Shown: positions 1 to 8,893, counted from the first letter of the stretch. The stretch is DNA of 64,000 nt from Dyella sp. ASV21 (GCF_016428975.1 NZ_JAELTT010000006.1:47814-111813), one strand, 5' to 3'. Notes: generated by a model not told the origin, from the sequence alone. Numbers and translations are program-made.

Positions 1-247
1 CGCACAGGAAATTGCACAAGCCATGCTGCAGCGCCAGCAAGCCAATGCCATCGTCGCGGCCCGCGAGCGCATCGTGGAGGGCGCCGTGGGCATGGTCGCC
101 ATGGCACTGGACAAGTTGCGCGAACAAGGCGTGGTGGAACTGGACGAAGAGCGCAAGGCCGCCATGGTGAGCAACCTGCTGGTGGTGCTGTGCGGCGATC
201 GCTCCACGCAACCGGTGGTCAATGCCGGCACGCTCTATGGCGGCTGA
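1..247 (+). CDS. SPFH/band-7 domain protein, C-terminal part only
   Basis: The reading frame is open from the first bases of the window and ends at 247, so only about 81 C-terminal residues are present. The stretch is an Ala/Gln/Glu-rich helix ([20 protein letters not shown]) followed by a short hydrophobic tail, [11 protein letters not shown], and a [11 protein letters not shown] end. That tail resembles what I know of bacterial stomatin/prohibitin-like proteins, which form membrane-associated oligomers. The SPFH domain itself lies outside the window, so the call rests on the tail alone. The next gene starts inside its last codons, which suggests translational coupling. Confidence 0.6.
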   Translation, partial: AQEIAQAMLQRQQANAIVAARERIVEGAVGMVAMALDKLREQGVVELDEERKAAMVSNLLVVLCGDRSTQPVVNAGTLYGG

Positions 248-422
248 GAAAAAAGCCTACCCCCTGCGAATCAGCGCTGCCGTGCTCGAAGCCATGCAGC
301 GCTGGGCCGACGACGATCTGCGCAGCGTCAACGCGCAGATCGAGTTCGTGCTGCGCGAGGCCTTGCGCAAGAACGGGCGATTGAAACGCGAAAACGTCGA
401 GCCGGTGGCCGACGACGACTGA
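237..422 (+). CDS. Arc/RHH-like small DNA-binding protein
   Basis: A 61-residue protein. [35 protein letters not shown] has the beta-helix-helix layout of ribbon-helix-helix (Arc/MetJ) proteins: a short N-terminal strand followed by two helices, the second with the [12 protein letters not shown] pattern common in Arc-like regulators. It overlaps the end of the SPFH gene by 11 bases; an in-frame ATG at 222 would add five residues. No toxin gene sits beside it, so an antitoxin role is not supported. From its position it may autoregulate or act together with the SPFH gene, which is inference. Confidence 0.6.
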   Translation: MAAEKKAYPLRISAAVLEAMQRWADDDLRSVNAQIEFVLREALRKNGRLKRENVEPVADDD

Positions 423-515
423 ACGCACGCGTACCATCGACACCCTGTGCACGCCGCGAGGACTAGGTTTTTCCACTGGCGCGCGATGCACCGCATCGCC
501 CTCGGGAGAACCGTC

Positions 516-707
516 ATGGCGCAAGACTACCGCCCCCTGCCCTCCGGACCGGTATTGTGCAAAGCCTGCTCGCAGGCCGGCAAAAATGTCCACATGCATC
601 CGCACGATGACCTGCCCCCCGAGGTGCGCCAGGCGCATGAAGATGTCGACCTGCAAAGCTATCGATGCCCCGAGTGCGAAGCGGTGGAAGTCTTCCGCGT
701 CGATTGA
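516..707 (+). CDS. Small zinc-ribbon protein
   Basis: A 63-residue protein with two CxxC knuckles, CKAC near residue 16 and CPEC near residue 52, separated by a His-rich acidic linker (HMHPHDDLPPEV). This is the geometry of a structural zinc ribbon. A GGGAGAA ribosome site at 503-509 supports the ATG at 516 over the in-frame ATG at 447, which would add 23 residues with no family look. I do not recognise the family. Partner and pathway are unknown. Confidence 0.55.
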   Translation: MAQDYRPLPSGPVLCKACSQAGKNVHMHPHDDLPPEVRQAHEDVDLQSYRCPECEAVEVFRVD

Positions 708-797
708 GGCGCGCAATGGCCGAACGCACAAAAAACGGATAGCAGGCGCAAGGTAGCGGCGGCACGCTGGGGTCTCTCGTCACTGGAGCTCCCCCGC

Positions 798-1262
798 ATG
801 CACTTTCGTATCCGTGGTCTTCCCGCCGAACCGTTCGCCGAATGGTTCACCCTCGATGACGACGCGCTCGCTGCGCGCCGTGCCATGCGCGTTGTCGCCG
901 ATCTGGCCCATGGCTATCCATGCCGCATCAGCCTTACCGACGCCGAGCCCGGGCAAACGGTCATCCTGCTCAACTATGAGCATCAGCCGGCGCACTCGCC
1001 TTACCATTCCCACTATGCGATCTATATCCGCGAGGGCGAGCAGCAGTACGACGAGCAGGATGCCGTGCCCGATCAGTTGCGTCGCCGTCTGCTCTCCGTG
1101 CGCGGCTTCGACCAGCAGCATCTGCTGCGCGATGCCGACGTGGTCCAAGGCACGGCGCTGGAGAACGTGATCGAACGGCTATTTGCCGATGAGCACGTCG
1201 CCTACCTGCACATCCACATGGCACGCCCCGGTTGTTACGCCGCACGGGTGGACCGAATCTAG
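798..1262 (+). CDS. DUF1203-like protein
   Basis: A 154-residue soluble protein. It starts MHFRIRGLPAEPF and has the central NYEHQPAHSPYHSHYAIYIRE stretch and the HIHMARPGCYAARVDRI end that I associate with DUF1203. The biochemical function of that family is unknown. A GGAG ribosome site lies about 10 bases before the ATG. The stop overlaps the stop of the convergent next gene in the shared sequence ctag (1259-1262), so the two genes end on the same four bases with no room for a terminator. Confidence 0.75.
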   Translation: MHFRIRGLPAEPFAEWFTLDDDALAARRAMRVVADLAHGYPCRISLTDAEPGQTVILLNYEHQPAHSPYHSHYAIYIREGEQQYDEQDAVPDQLRRRLLSVRGFDQQHLLRDADVVQGTALENVIERLFADEHVAYLHIHMARPGCYAARVDRI

Positions 1263-1636
1263 CGCGGCGTGCGCGGCACCAGGGCCACGCCCAGTGCGAT
1301 CCAGCCCACGATAAAAGCCACGCCGCCCAGCGGCGTGATCGCGCCCACCCAACGAGGCGCACCCAATGCGAGCGCGTAGAGGCTACCGCTGAACAACACG
1401 ATGCCGACGCCGAACAAGGCCATCGCCGTGCGTCGTGCGCGACCGGGCACGGCGAATGCCGCCAGGCCAAGGGCCAATGCGTGCCAGAAGTGATAGCTCA
1501 CCGCGGTGTGCCACAGCTCGCTGCCACGCGCATCGAGAACATCGCGCAGCGCGTGCGCGCCGAAGGCGCCCAGGGCCACGGCGCTGGCGCCTGCCAGGCC
1601 GAGCCATAGACCGAGCATGGGTACGGTTTGTCGCAT
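1259..1636 (-). CDS. DUF423 family inner-membrane protein
   Basis: A 125-residue protein with four hydrophobic segments. The GAFGAHAL motif, then the WHTAVSYHFWHALAL stretch and a final helix GGVAFIVGWIALGVAL, are typical of DUF423 (YgdD-like) membrane proteins of unknown function. The start at 1636 is supported by a strong GGAGG site 9 bases upstream. A longer reading from 1672 would place that site inside the protein. It converges with the DUF1203 gene and is divergent from the SCO1-like gene, 59 bases away. Confidence 0.8.
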   Translation of the reverse strand: MRQTVPMLGLWLGLAGASAVALGAFGAHALRDVLDARGSELWHTAVSYHFWHALALGLAAFAVPGRARRTAMALFGVGIVLFSGSLYALALGAPRWVGAITPLGGVAFIVGWIALGVALVPRTPR

Positions 1637-1695
1637 CGTGCAATTCCTCCGGTCGGCGCGTGCCCGCCGCATCAGCGGTGTCGTATGCTGCGGGG

Positions 1696-2337
1696 ATGAT
1701 CCGCACCGATTCTCGCACGACCTTCCGTCGCGTCAGCCGTATCGCGCTGCTGCTCGCGCTTGTCCTGGGCTGCCTATGGCTGGCCGGCTGCCAGCGCGGT
1801 GAGGACATCCCATGGCGCTTGACCAACGTCACCGGCCATATGCCCGACCTGGACTTCCGCCTGGTGGACGACCAGGGCAAAGCGGTGAGCGGCAAGGATT
1901 ACCGCGGCAAGGTGGTACTTCTCTACTTCGGCTACACCCACTGCCCGGACGTATGCCCGCTGACCCTGGCGCAATTGCACGTGGTGATGCAGCGGCTTGG
2001 CCCGCTTGCCGATGGTGCGCGCATCCTGTTTGTCAGCGTGGACCCCGCGCGCGATACGCCGCCGGTGATGCACGCGTATGTGAACGCCTTTGATCCTCGC
2101 GCCGTCGGGCTGTCCGGCGCGCCACGCGACATCGAAAGCCTGAGCAAACGCTATCGCTCGGCGTATACCCGCGAACCGGACAAGGGCGACGGTCAGTACG
2201 AGGTCAGCCACAGCTCCGCCATTTACATCTTCGACCGCGACGGCCGTGCACGCCTGCTGTCTACCCCGGGCAATGCGCAGGACGACCTGGTACACGACCT
2301 GCACCTATTGCTCAGCCTGGGAGGCACCGCACCATGA
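1696..2337 (+). CDS. SCO1/SenC-type copper lipoprotein
   Basis: A 213-residue protein with an N-terminal hydrophobic stretch and lipobox LAGC (Cys32), so probably a lipoprotein anchored facing the periplasm. It has a thioredoxin-like fold with the copper motif CPDVC (Cys83, Cys87) and the distal His172 in YEVSHSSAIY, the three ligands of SCO proteins. SCO1/SenC proteins deliver copper to, or reduce, the CuA site of cytochrome c oxidase. The stop overlaps the start of the PCu(A)C gene (ATGATG at 2334), so the two are co-translated. Confidence 0.9.
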   Translation: MIRTDSRTTFRRVSRIALLLALVLGCLWLAGCQRGEDIPWRLTNVTGHMPDLDFRLVDDQGKAVSGKDYRGKVVLLYFGYTHCPDVCPLTLAQLHVVMQRLGPLADGARILFVSVDPARDTPPVMHAYVNAFDPRAVGLSGAPRDIESLSKRYRSAYTREPDKGDGQYEVSHSSAIYIFDRDGRARLLSTPGNAQDDLVHDLHLLLSLGGTAP

Positions 2338-2792
2338 TGGCCCGCTCAACCTTGGCCCTGCCCCTGCTCACTTGTCTGCTCTGGAGCACCGCGTCGCTCG
2401 CCAACCAGGCCGACCACATCCGCACCAGCCAGGCCTGGATCCGCGTGCTACCGGGCGACCTACCGGCCGGCGCCTATGTGACGCTGGAGAACACCGGCGA
2501 CCAGGTTGCCTCACTGCAAGGCGCCAGCAGCCTGCGCTATACGAGCACCATGCTGCACAAGAGCAGCACCGAGGGCGGCATGGGGCGCATGGAGATGGTC
2601 GAACACCTCGATATTCCCGCGCACGGCAAGGCCGAACTGGCTCCGGGCGGCTATCACCTGATGCTGATGAAAGCCCAGGCACCGGTGAAGGTGGGCGACA
2701 CGGTGAAGCTCACCTTGCGCTTCAGTGACGGCAGCACGCAGGAAGCAGACTTCATCGCGCGCCCCGCCAACGCCACCGACGCGACGCACTGA
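2334..2792 (+). CDS. Periplasmic copper chaperone PCu(A)C
   Basis: A 152-residue protein with a cleavable signal peptide (ending near SLANQ). The copper signature is spread over HKSS...MGRMEM...HLMLM, matching the His/Met ligand pattern of PCu(A)C proteins (DUF461), which bind Cu(I) in the periplasm and feed CuA or CuB assembly of oxidases. It overlaps the SCO1-like gene by 4 bases. The pairing of these two genes is common and supports a shared role in oxidase metallation. Confidence 0.88.
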   Translation: MMARSTLALPLLTCLLWSTASLANQADHIRTSQAWIRVLPGDLPAGAYVTLENTGDQVASLQGASSLRYTSTMLHKSSTEGGMGRMEMVEHLDIPAHGKAELAPGGYHLMLMKAQAPVKVGDTVKLTLRFSDGSTQEADFIARPANATDATH

Positions 2793-2823
2793 TCCGCGCT
2801 TGCGCGATGGTAACGGGGCGCAC

Positions 2824-3714
2824 CTAGAGCGAAGCGCGTTCCACTTCGTCGGTGACCGGCCTCACCGGTGCCGATCGTCGCGGTGGCCAAGGCTTGCGGC
2901 GGATGCGACCGCGCCGCGACAAACGCAACCATTGCCGCAGGGCCAACAAGCCGCCGATGGATTCGATGATCGCAGCCGGAACCCACATGATCACGCCGCC
3001 CACCAGCTGGGCGGTAAGCACATTGAAGGTAAACGCGCGCCCGCAGATTTCGAAGATCGGGTAGAGATCGGTCTTGGAGAACGTGACGATGGCACCCGCC
3101 AGGATCTGCGGCGTCATGGTGATGGCAGGAGAAAGCACGCGAACGCCCGGCGTCATGCGACCGGGTGGACGCGGACGGTGATCCAGCACCAGCCACCAGT
3201 AACTGAAACCGCTCACCAGCATCGACCAGTTCATGAAGCGATAGATACGCCAATCCAGCATCGCCAGCGTTTGCATGGTAGGTATCAGCCAGATCACGAT
3301 CAAGCCGACGAACAGCACGGTCGCCACCGCGGGGTTGAGCAGTACCGCACTCACCGCGCGCCATGGCCACGATCGACGCGCGGGCCGCAACAGGCGAAGG
3401 CGCAGCGCAAACGGCAACCCTTTGCGCAGCACCGCGCCCGGATACGACGCCATGATCAGCAGCGGCGCCAGGTGGTGCAGCAACACCTGCTGGATGCGAT
3501 GCATGAAGAACTCATGCTCGAAGAAGTAATCCAGGTAGGTATGCAGCGATACATACAGCATCGCCATGCCGGTCCAGAATGCCAGTTGCCGGGCCACGCT
3601 CACCGACAGGCGGCGACTGCCCCGCACGTACAGCACGCTGCAGGCCACGAAGGTCAGCAGGAACACCCAGGAAAACTCCCAGGGCACGATCCACTTGGTC
3701 AGGCTTGCCATCAT
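2824..3714 (-). CDS. CtaG-like cytochrome c oxidase assembly membrane protein
   Basis: A 296-residue polytopic protein with about seven hydrophobic segments. It has the HTYLDYFFEHEFFMHRIQQV and LLHHLAPLL stretches, rich in histidines, that are typical of the caa3-type CtaG family (not the Cox11-type protein also called CtaG). The C-terminus is highly basic (SRRGRIRRKPWPPRR) and probably cytoplasmic. It converges on the SCO1/PCu(A)C pair and so belongs to the same copper-oxidase assembly group. Two ATGs are in tandem (3714 and 3711). No oxidase subunit gene is in the window. Confidence 0.82.
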   Translation of the reverse strand: MMASLTKWIVPWEFSWVFLLTFVACSVLYVRGSRRLSVSVARQLAFWTGMAMLYVSLHTYLDYFFEHEFFMHRIQQVLLHHLAPLLIMASYPGAVLRKGLPFALRLRLLRPARRSWPWRAVSAVLLNPAVATVLFVGLIVIWLIPTMQTLAMLDWRIYRFMNWSMLVSGFSYWWLVLDHRPRPPGRMTPGVRVLSPAITMTPQILAGAIVTFSKTDLYPIFEICGRAFTFNVLTAQLVGGVIMWVPAAIIESIGGLLALRQWLRLSRRGRIRRKPWPPRRSAPVRPVTDEVERASL

Positions 3715-3809
3715 CGATCGAATCCGGAGCGTTCAGCGCGGCGGCGATCCCGCATCATAATCCTCTCGCGCGGGTAATCCGGGAGGCCATCGCGCGAACA
3801 TTCCCGCGC

Positions 3810-5705
3810 TCAGACACGCCGCCGGCTGCGGCGCGAGCGCCGCCAGCCATACAGCAAGCCCGCCAGGGTGACCAAGGCCGGCACCAGCACGATATTGATG
3901 AACTTGAGGCGCAGACCAAGCGCATCGATTTCCGCGTTGAACTGATGCTGCACATCGCGCAGTTCCTTGTTGATCGACAACTGACGCTGCAGGAACTGTT
4001 CGATCTCCGCCCGTTGCTCGGTGCTGACCGCATCGCTTCGCCCGCTCTTGGCCGGTTGCAACTCACTCAAGCGCGTGCGAGTCACCGCCAGTTCGCGTTG
4101 CAGCTCCTGCATCTTGGCCAGGAATTTCTGATCCGCCGCGCTGCGCAGCGCGAGCACGCGCGTGAATGGCCGCTGCGAACTCACCCGGCCGTGAATGGAC
4201 AACAGCGACGAGGAGCCGCTGAGGTTGTCGGCGATGTTGGTCATCATGTCGCCATTGTTGGCGATGGCGCTGAGCTGGGGCTGCCCCAGCAGGCTTTGCG
4301 TATAGGACACCCAAAGGCGATCACTGAGCACATCGGTATCGGCCACCATGATGACCTCCACCCCTTCGGCGGCATGCGCGAGGTGGCCAGGCGCCTTGGC
4401 GCGCTCGGGAAATGCACTGTCGAACGCCCCACGCACGCGTGCCGCGATCACATAACGGATGTTGTCCGGACGATAACCGTCCAGCAGGCTGGCCGGGTTA
4501 TTGATGGATTCGCGCACGCGTTGCGCCGACACCACCTCGGCATCGTTGGAGGTCTGCATCAGCGGTTGCAGGCGCGATGCCGTACCCGGCGCCAGGTCGA
4601 AGAAGCCCGTGCTGGAAACATTGATACGTTGCAGGCTGGCCGTGATCACATCGTTGTGATTGAGCTCCTGCTGGCCCAATCCGAGCATGGCGGGATGGCT
4701 CATGGAGCTGTTGTCCGCCAGCTCGATACGCAAGGCACGCGAGCGATCCAGCACCACTTTTTGTGGGTCGTACTGCACCCCCCAGGCCGCGAACAGTCGG
4801 GGCAAGTCGGAGTTGTGATCGTCGGTGGCGCCGCCGCTGTCCACGAACGGCGTATTGTCCATTTCCGCCACGGGATCGACGAACACCACCAGGTGGCCGC
4901 CCCGCAGCACGTACTGATCGATGGCGTACAACGCATCGGCGGGCAGGTGCTTGGGATGAATCAGCAACAAGGCCTTGATGTCGTCATCGACGTGCGTGAG
5001 CTTGGACGGCTCCAGCGTTTTCACTTCGAACTGCCGCCCAAGCTGGCGCATGACCGTCCACGGCTCCTCGCCGATGACCGGGTTGCCCTCCACCGGGAGG
5101 CTGCTGATCAGGCCGATCTTCGGTTTCACCGGCTGATCCAGCTCATACAGCAGCTTGGCGATGTCGTATTCGAGAAAGGTTTCGCGGCTGGGGTCGAACA
5201 GCGGAATGGCCAGCGTCTTGCCCGTCACATGCTCATCGGCCTCGCCGTCGCCATCGGCCGCCAGCGACGCCGTGCTGCCGACCAGACCAAAGAACACGCG
5301 TTCACCGTTGGTGCCACCGTTGATCGGGGTGAGGCCGTAGCCCTCGGCGCTGGCTTCGTCATCGGAATACGGCACCGGATCGACGATTTGCAGGCGCAGG
5401 CGACCGTGGGCCCGCGCCACCATCTCCTGCAACATCTCGCTGACGCGCTGGTGATAGCTGCGCAACTGCGGCAGATCGCGCGCGGCATGATCGGAGAAAT
5501 ACAGCGTAAGCCGCAGCGGCGCATGCAGGCTGTCCACGATATGCGTGGTGCCCGGGGTGAGCGTATAGAGCCGGTCGGAGGTGAGATCGATACGGGACAC
5601 ACGCAGCCAACGGCTGGTGCCCAGTGTCAACGTGACAAAGGCCACCGCCAGCAGGGCGAGCGCGGCCAACAGGATCGTGCGTCGGCTGAAACGGATGCGC
5701 ATCAT
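3810..5705 (-). CDS. GldG-like ABC exporter accessory protein
   Basis: A 631-residue protein with one N-terminal membrane segment (about residues 10-33), a large extracytoplasmic part and a C-terminal membrane segment followed by a basic tail (RRSRRSRRRV). This is the layout of GldG/DUF4350-type ABC auxiliary proteins. Motifs such as DLTSDRLYTLTPGT near the N-terminus and a VVFVDPVAEMDN segment mid-protein fit that family. It is the last gene of a three-gene run and starts 3 bases after the permease stop. In gliding Bacteroidetes GldAFG supports motility; in gammaproteobacteria the substrate is unknown. Confidence 0.82.
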   Translation of the reverse strand: MMRIRFSRRTILLAALALLAVAFVTLTLGTSRWLRVSRIDLTSDRLYTLTPGTTHIVDSLHAPLRLTLYFSDHAARDLPQLRSYHQRVSEMLQEMVARAHGRLRLQIVDPVPYSDDEASAEGYGLTPINGGTNGERVFFGLVGSTASLAADGDGEADEHVTGKTLAIPLFDPSRETFLEYDIAKLLYELDQPVKPKIGLISSLPVEGNPVIGEEPWTVMRQLGRQFEVKTLEPSKLTHVDDDIKALLLIHPKHLPADALYAIDQYVLRGGHLVVFVDPVAEMDNTPFVDSGGATDDHNSDLPRLFAAWGVQYDPQKVVLDRSRALRIELADNSSMSHPAMLGLGQQELNHNDVITASLQRINVSSTGFFDLAPGTASRLQPLMQTSNDAEVVSAQRVRESINNPASLLDGYRPDNIRYVIAARVRGAFDSAFPERAKAPGHLAHAAEGVEVIMVADTDVLSDRLWVSYTQSLLGQPQLSAIANNGDMMTNIADNLSGSSSLLSIHGRVSSQRPFTRVLALRSAADQKFLAKMQELQRELAVTRTRLSELQPAKSGRSDAVSTEQRAEIEQFLQRQLSINKELRDVQHQFNAEIDALGLRLKFINIVLVPALVTLAGLLYGWRRSRRSRRRV

Positions 5706-5708
5706 GAT

Positions 5709-6443
5709 TCAGGGCGTCCGCTTCAGGTCGAGCACCAGCACACCGGCCGTGAGCCACGCCGCCATGCTGAGCAGGAAATACAGCACGTCGCGCAGATCCA
5801 GCACGCCGCGCGAAATGGCCTCAAAGTGTCGCAACATGCTTAGATGCGCGATGCCGTTGACCATGCGGCGCGGCAAGGTGCCCTGGAAAAACTCCATCAC
5901 CTGCGGCTGCCCTGCCAGGATCAGCAGGAAGCACACCACCAGGGTCAGCACAAAGGCCACCACCTGGCTCTGCGTCACCGCCGACAGACAGGCGCCAATG
6001 GCGAGAAAGGCACCGGCCATCAGCCAGCTGCCGAGATAGCCCGCCAGGATCACGCCGTTGTCGGGTGAACCGAGGTAGTTCACCGTAATCCAGATCGGAA
6101 ACGTCAGCAGCAAAGCCAGCCCAATGAAGAGCCACGCTGCCAGAAACTTGCCGAGCATGGCCTGCGCCAGACTCAACGGCAGGCTCAGCAGCAGCTCCAG
6201 GGTGCCGCCCTTGGCTTCTTCCGACCACATGCGCATGGATACCGCCGGCACCAATACGAGGTAGAGCCAGGGATGCATGGCGAAGAACGGCTGCAGGTCG
6301 GCCTGGCCACGCTCGTAGAAATCGCCGGCATAGAAGGTCAGGATGCCGGCCAGCACCAGAAAGATCACCAGGAAAACGTAAGCCACTGGCGTCACGAAAT
6401 AGCTGCGCAGCTCACGCCGCGCCACCGCTGCCACCGGGCTCAT
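5709..6443 (-). CDS. ABC-2 type permease, GldF-like
   Basis: A 244-residue integral membrane protein with six predicted helices, starting MSPVAAVARRELRSYFVTPVAY. That is the amphipathic N-terminal coupling segment usual in ABC-2 permeases. The WSEEAKGGTLELLLSLP stretch is the conserved GldF/NosY-type motif. The start overlaps the ATPase stop by 4 bases (ATGA), showing tight coupling. With its neighbours it should form an ATP-driven exporter or mechanochemical complex. The direction and cargo cannot be read from the sequence. Confidence 0.85.
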   Translation of the reverse strand: MSPVAAVARRELRSYFVTPVAYVFLVIFLVLAGILTFYAGDFYERGQADLQPFFAMHPWLYLVLVPAVSMRMWSEEAKGGTLELLLSLPLSLAQAMLGKFLAAWLFIGLALLLTFPIWITVNYLGSPDNGVILAGYLGSWLMAGAFLAIGACLSAVTQSQVVAFVLTLVVCFLLILAGQPQVMEFFQGTLPRRMVNGIAHLSMLRHFEAISRGVLDLRDVLYFLLSMAAWLTAGVLVLDLKRTP

Positions 6444-7372
6444 GCACTGCTCCCCGCGCCCGTGGTGATATGGCGGAACACCTCGTCCAGACGACCGCGC
6501 TCCAGTTGGATCTCCGACACCTCCAGCCCTTGCTGACGCAACAGGGTTTCCACTGGCTCCAGGATGCGCTCGCCCGCGCGGGGAAACACCGTGATGCGCC
6601 CATCCAGCGGATCCACTTCGATGGATGCCACCTGCGGCAGACGGCCCAGCATTTCCTGCGAGACGCCACTGCCGGGCGCACTGAACGACACCGCGCCGTG
6701 GTAGCGCGAGCGCGCTTCCAACTCCGCCGGCGTGGCATCGGCCAGCAGCTTGCCATTGGCGATGATCACCACGCGGTTGCACAAGGCATGCACCTCTTCC
6801 AGCAGGTGCGTGGAAATAAGGATGGTGCGCTCGCGCGCCATCGCGTCGATCAGCTGGCGCACGGTGTGCTTCTGGTTGGGGTCCAGGCCATCGGTAGGCT
6901 CGTCCAGCATCAGTACCTGCGGGTTGTGCACGATCGCCTGCGCCAGGCCGACGCGGCGACGCAGGCCCTTGGATAAGGTATCGATGCACTGATCCAGCAC
7001 GCCCTCCAGTTGCAGGCCGCTCACCACGCGATCAAAGCGGTTGTAAGCCGCGTCGCGCTGGAGGCCGCGCATGCGCATGATGAAGGTGAGGAACTCGCGC
7101 ACGGTCAGCTCGCCATAGCTGGGCGCGCCCTCCGGCAGGTAACCCAGCGCACGCTTGGCCTTGAGCGGCTCTTTGCGCACGTCATAGCCGCACACACGCG
7201 CGGTGCCCGCGCTGGGCTCCAGAAAGCCCGCGATCATGCGCATGGCCGTGGTTTTGCCGGCGCCGTTGGGGCCCAGCAGTCCAAGCACCTGCCCGGGCTC
7301 GGCCCGGATGCTGAGGGAATCCACCGCGGTCAACGCGCCATAGCGTCGGGTGAGCTGTTCGGTTTCGATCAT
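6440..7372 (-). CDS. ABC transporter ATPase, GldA-like
   Basis: A 310-residue ATPase with Walker A GPNGAGKTT (about residues 34-42), the signature region LSKGLRRRVGLAQA (where LSGGQ would be), Walker B VLMLDEPTDGLDP and the switch His in STHLLEEV. The C-terminal 90 residues form the extra domain found in exporter ATPases of the GldA/CcmA/DrrA type. It is first in the GldA-F-G run. A bidirectional-looking terminator at 7492-7520 separates it from the upstream gene, so its promoter probably lies in 7373-7490. Confidence 0.9.
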   Translation of the reverse strand: MIETEQLTRRYGALTAVDSLSIRAEPGQVLGLLGPNGAGKTTAMRMIAGFLEPSAGTARVCGYDVRKEPLKAKRALGYLPEGAPSYGELTVREFLTFIMRMRGLQRDAAYNRFDRVVSGLQLEGVLDQCIDTLSKGLRRRVGLAQAIVHNPQVLMLDEPTDGLDPNQKHTVRQLIDAMARERTILISTHLLEEVHALCNRVVIIANGKLLADATPAELEARSRYHGAVSFSAPGSGVSQEMLGRLPQVASIEVDPLDGRITVFPRAGERILEPVETLLRQQGLEVSEIQLERGRLDEVFRHITTGAGSSA

Positions 7373-7491
7373 GTCCGGTCAAGGCAAGGGGCCGTGTCGC
7401 CATCAACGCGCGGCCCGGGGTTTAGCGATGGTCGACCCGCAATGTAACCGAAAAGTTCGTCCGGGCCGGGAAGCTGTGCGAACGCCCAACA

Positions 7492-7520
7492 AAAAGGCCC
7501 TCCACCAGGGAGGGCCTTTT
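7492..7520 (-). terminator. Rho-independent terminator after the SRPBCC gene
   Basis: A perfect 12-bp stem (AAAAGGCCCTCC at 7492-7503 with its complement at 7509-7520) and a 5-base loop. On the minus strand the stem is followed by a run of T. It lies 23 bases past the stop of the gene at 7544-8893 and before the start of the ATPase gene. The A/T flanks make it plausible in both directions. Confidence 0.85.
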
Positions 7521-7543
7521 CGAGGTCTTGTGAGAGACCGGTA

Positions 7544-8893
7544 TTACTGCGCGGCGCTGGAAGCAGCAGCCGGAGCGGCGGCGGAACCCGAGGAAGCCGG
7601 CGCCTGATCAGCGCTGTCGTCGAGCGACGGCGGCTTGATGCCCGCTTCCTGTTCCGGCGTCTTGTCCGGAGCATTGCTCAGCGGCAGGTAGACGTCGAAC
7701 TCGGCGTACTGCTTCACTTCGTCGCCCTGCTTCACTTCCGGCTTGGCTTCGATGTCATAGAAGCGGTTCACCACTTCGTCGTACTTGTAGCCGTGCGTCT
7801 GGGAATAAGCCTTCATCAGATCACGGGTCTGCGGCACGCCAGCGGCGGTACCGTTCCACACGGCCTTGAGGGCCGGGCCACCAAAGGCGAGGAACGCACG
7901 CACATCCTTGTCGACGATCAGGCGGCCGAAGCGGTCATGACCACCCGGGGCACTGGCGTCGGCGTTGCTGTCCGAAGCGGCGGCGGCGGTGCTGGCCTCT
8001 GCTGCGTTCAGGTCCGGGGACTTGGCTGCGGTCAGCTCCACCGTCTGGCCACCGACATTCAGGCTGGTCGCGCTGATGGGCAGGGCCACGTCGAAGGTGT
8101 AGGTCTGGTCGCCGTAGTTGGTGGTGTAGATGATGCGCGGACCGGTAACGGTCACGCCCAGCTTCTTGGCAGCGGCCTGGATCTCGTTGACGGCCTTGTC
8201 GGTCGCGTCATTGAGCGCCTCTAGGCCACCCTTGCGCTCGATCGAGCTCGACACCATCAGCACCGGGGTCGGCTGGGTCTGCTCGATGGTTGGCACCAGC
8301 TTGGTGTAGTCGACGTTCTGCACCGAGGCCAACACGTTCTGCAGGTTGTTCAGGGTGAACTGGATGAAGGCATCCGGGTCGCCGTGAATGTACAGGTTCG
8401 AGTAGCGGTTGATCAGGTTCATGCCGTAGTCGACGTCATACGACCAGGTGACCTTGGTCAGCTGACCGCGGCTACCCTGACGCTCGAGATCCAGCGTGAA
8501 ATGCTTGTCGTTACCGCGCCAGCTGTTGTCCAGGTTCCAGACGATGCTGGCCTTCTTGGCGGTCGAGTCGACCTTGTCGAAGCTCGGATCGGCCGAAGCG
8601 ATGGTGAGCTTGCCATTACCGACCTTGTCGTCCTGGCTGGTCCAGCTCAACTCGGCGCCCGGGCCATAGGCCTTGCCCGAGAAATCAAACTTGATGTTGC
8701 GGTCGTACTCGCGCTGCACGGAATACTCCGGGAAGCGGCGGAAGTTGTTCAGCACGTCATAGACCTGACGCATGTCCTTGCCGACGACCAACGACCGGTC
8801 CACATGGCCGCTGCCGGGCATAACAAAGCCCACCACCACCGCCACGACAGCGACGATAATCAGGGCAACAATAAATTCTAGAACACGCATCAT
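7544..8893 (-). CDS. Membrane-anchored SRPBCC plus GyrI-like protein
   Basis: A 449-residue protein with one N-terminal membrane segment (VLEFIVALIIVAVVAVVVGFVM). An SRPBCC/polyketide-cyclase-like region follows (residues about 25-170; DVLNNFRRFPEYSVQREYD and the ELSWTSQDDKVGNGKLTI strands). The second half (about 190-400) looks like a GyrI/effector-binding duplication. The tail is low-complexity Ala/Ser/Pro. Start at 8893 is chosen for the GGAG upstream; the longer reading from 8929 is less likely. Such proteins probably bind a hydrophobic ligand at the outer face of the inner membrane, but no substrate can be named. Confidence 0.65.
   Translation of the reverse strand: MMRVLEFIVALIIVAVVAVVVGFVMPGSGHVDRSLVVGKDMRQVYDVLNNFRRFPEYSVQREYDRNIKFDFSGKAYGPGAELSWTSQDDKVGNGKLTIASADPSFDKVDSTAKKASIVWNLDNSWRGNDKHFTLDLERQGSRGQLTKVTWSYDVDYGMNLINRYSNLYIHGDPDAFIQFTLNNLQNVLASVQNVDYTKLVPTIEQTQPTPVLMVSSSIERKGGLEALNDATDKAVNEIQAAAKKLGVTVTGPRIIYTTNYGDQTYTFDVALPISATSLNVGGQTVELTAAKSPDLNAAEASTAAAASDSNADASAPGGHDRFGRLIVDKDVRAFLAFGGPALKAVWNGTAAGVPQTRDLMKAYSQTHGYKYDEVVNRFYDIEAKPEVKQGDEVKQYAEFDVYLPLSNAPDKTPEQEAGIKPPSLDDSADQAPASSGSAAAPAAASSAAQ

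Noticed and set aside
237..422. Antitoxin of a toxin-antitoxin pair
   Set aside because: The ribbon-helix-helix look fits, but no toxin-like gene is adjacent.
3579..5843. A 754-codon plus-strand frame across the GldG-like gene
   Set aside because: Arg/His/Gln-rich shadow; the minus-strand gene has a clear family layout and tight operon spacing.
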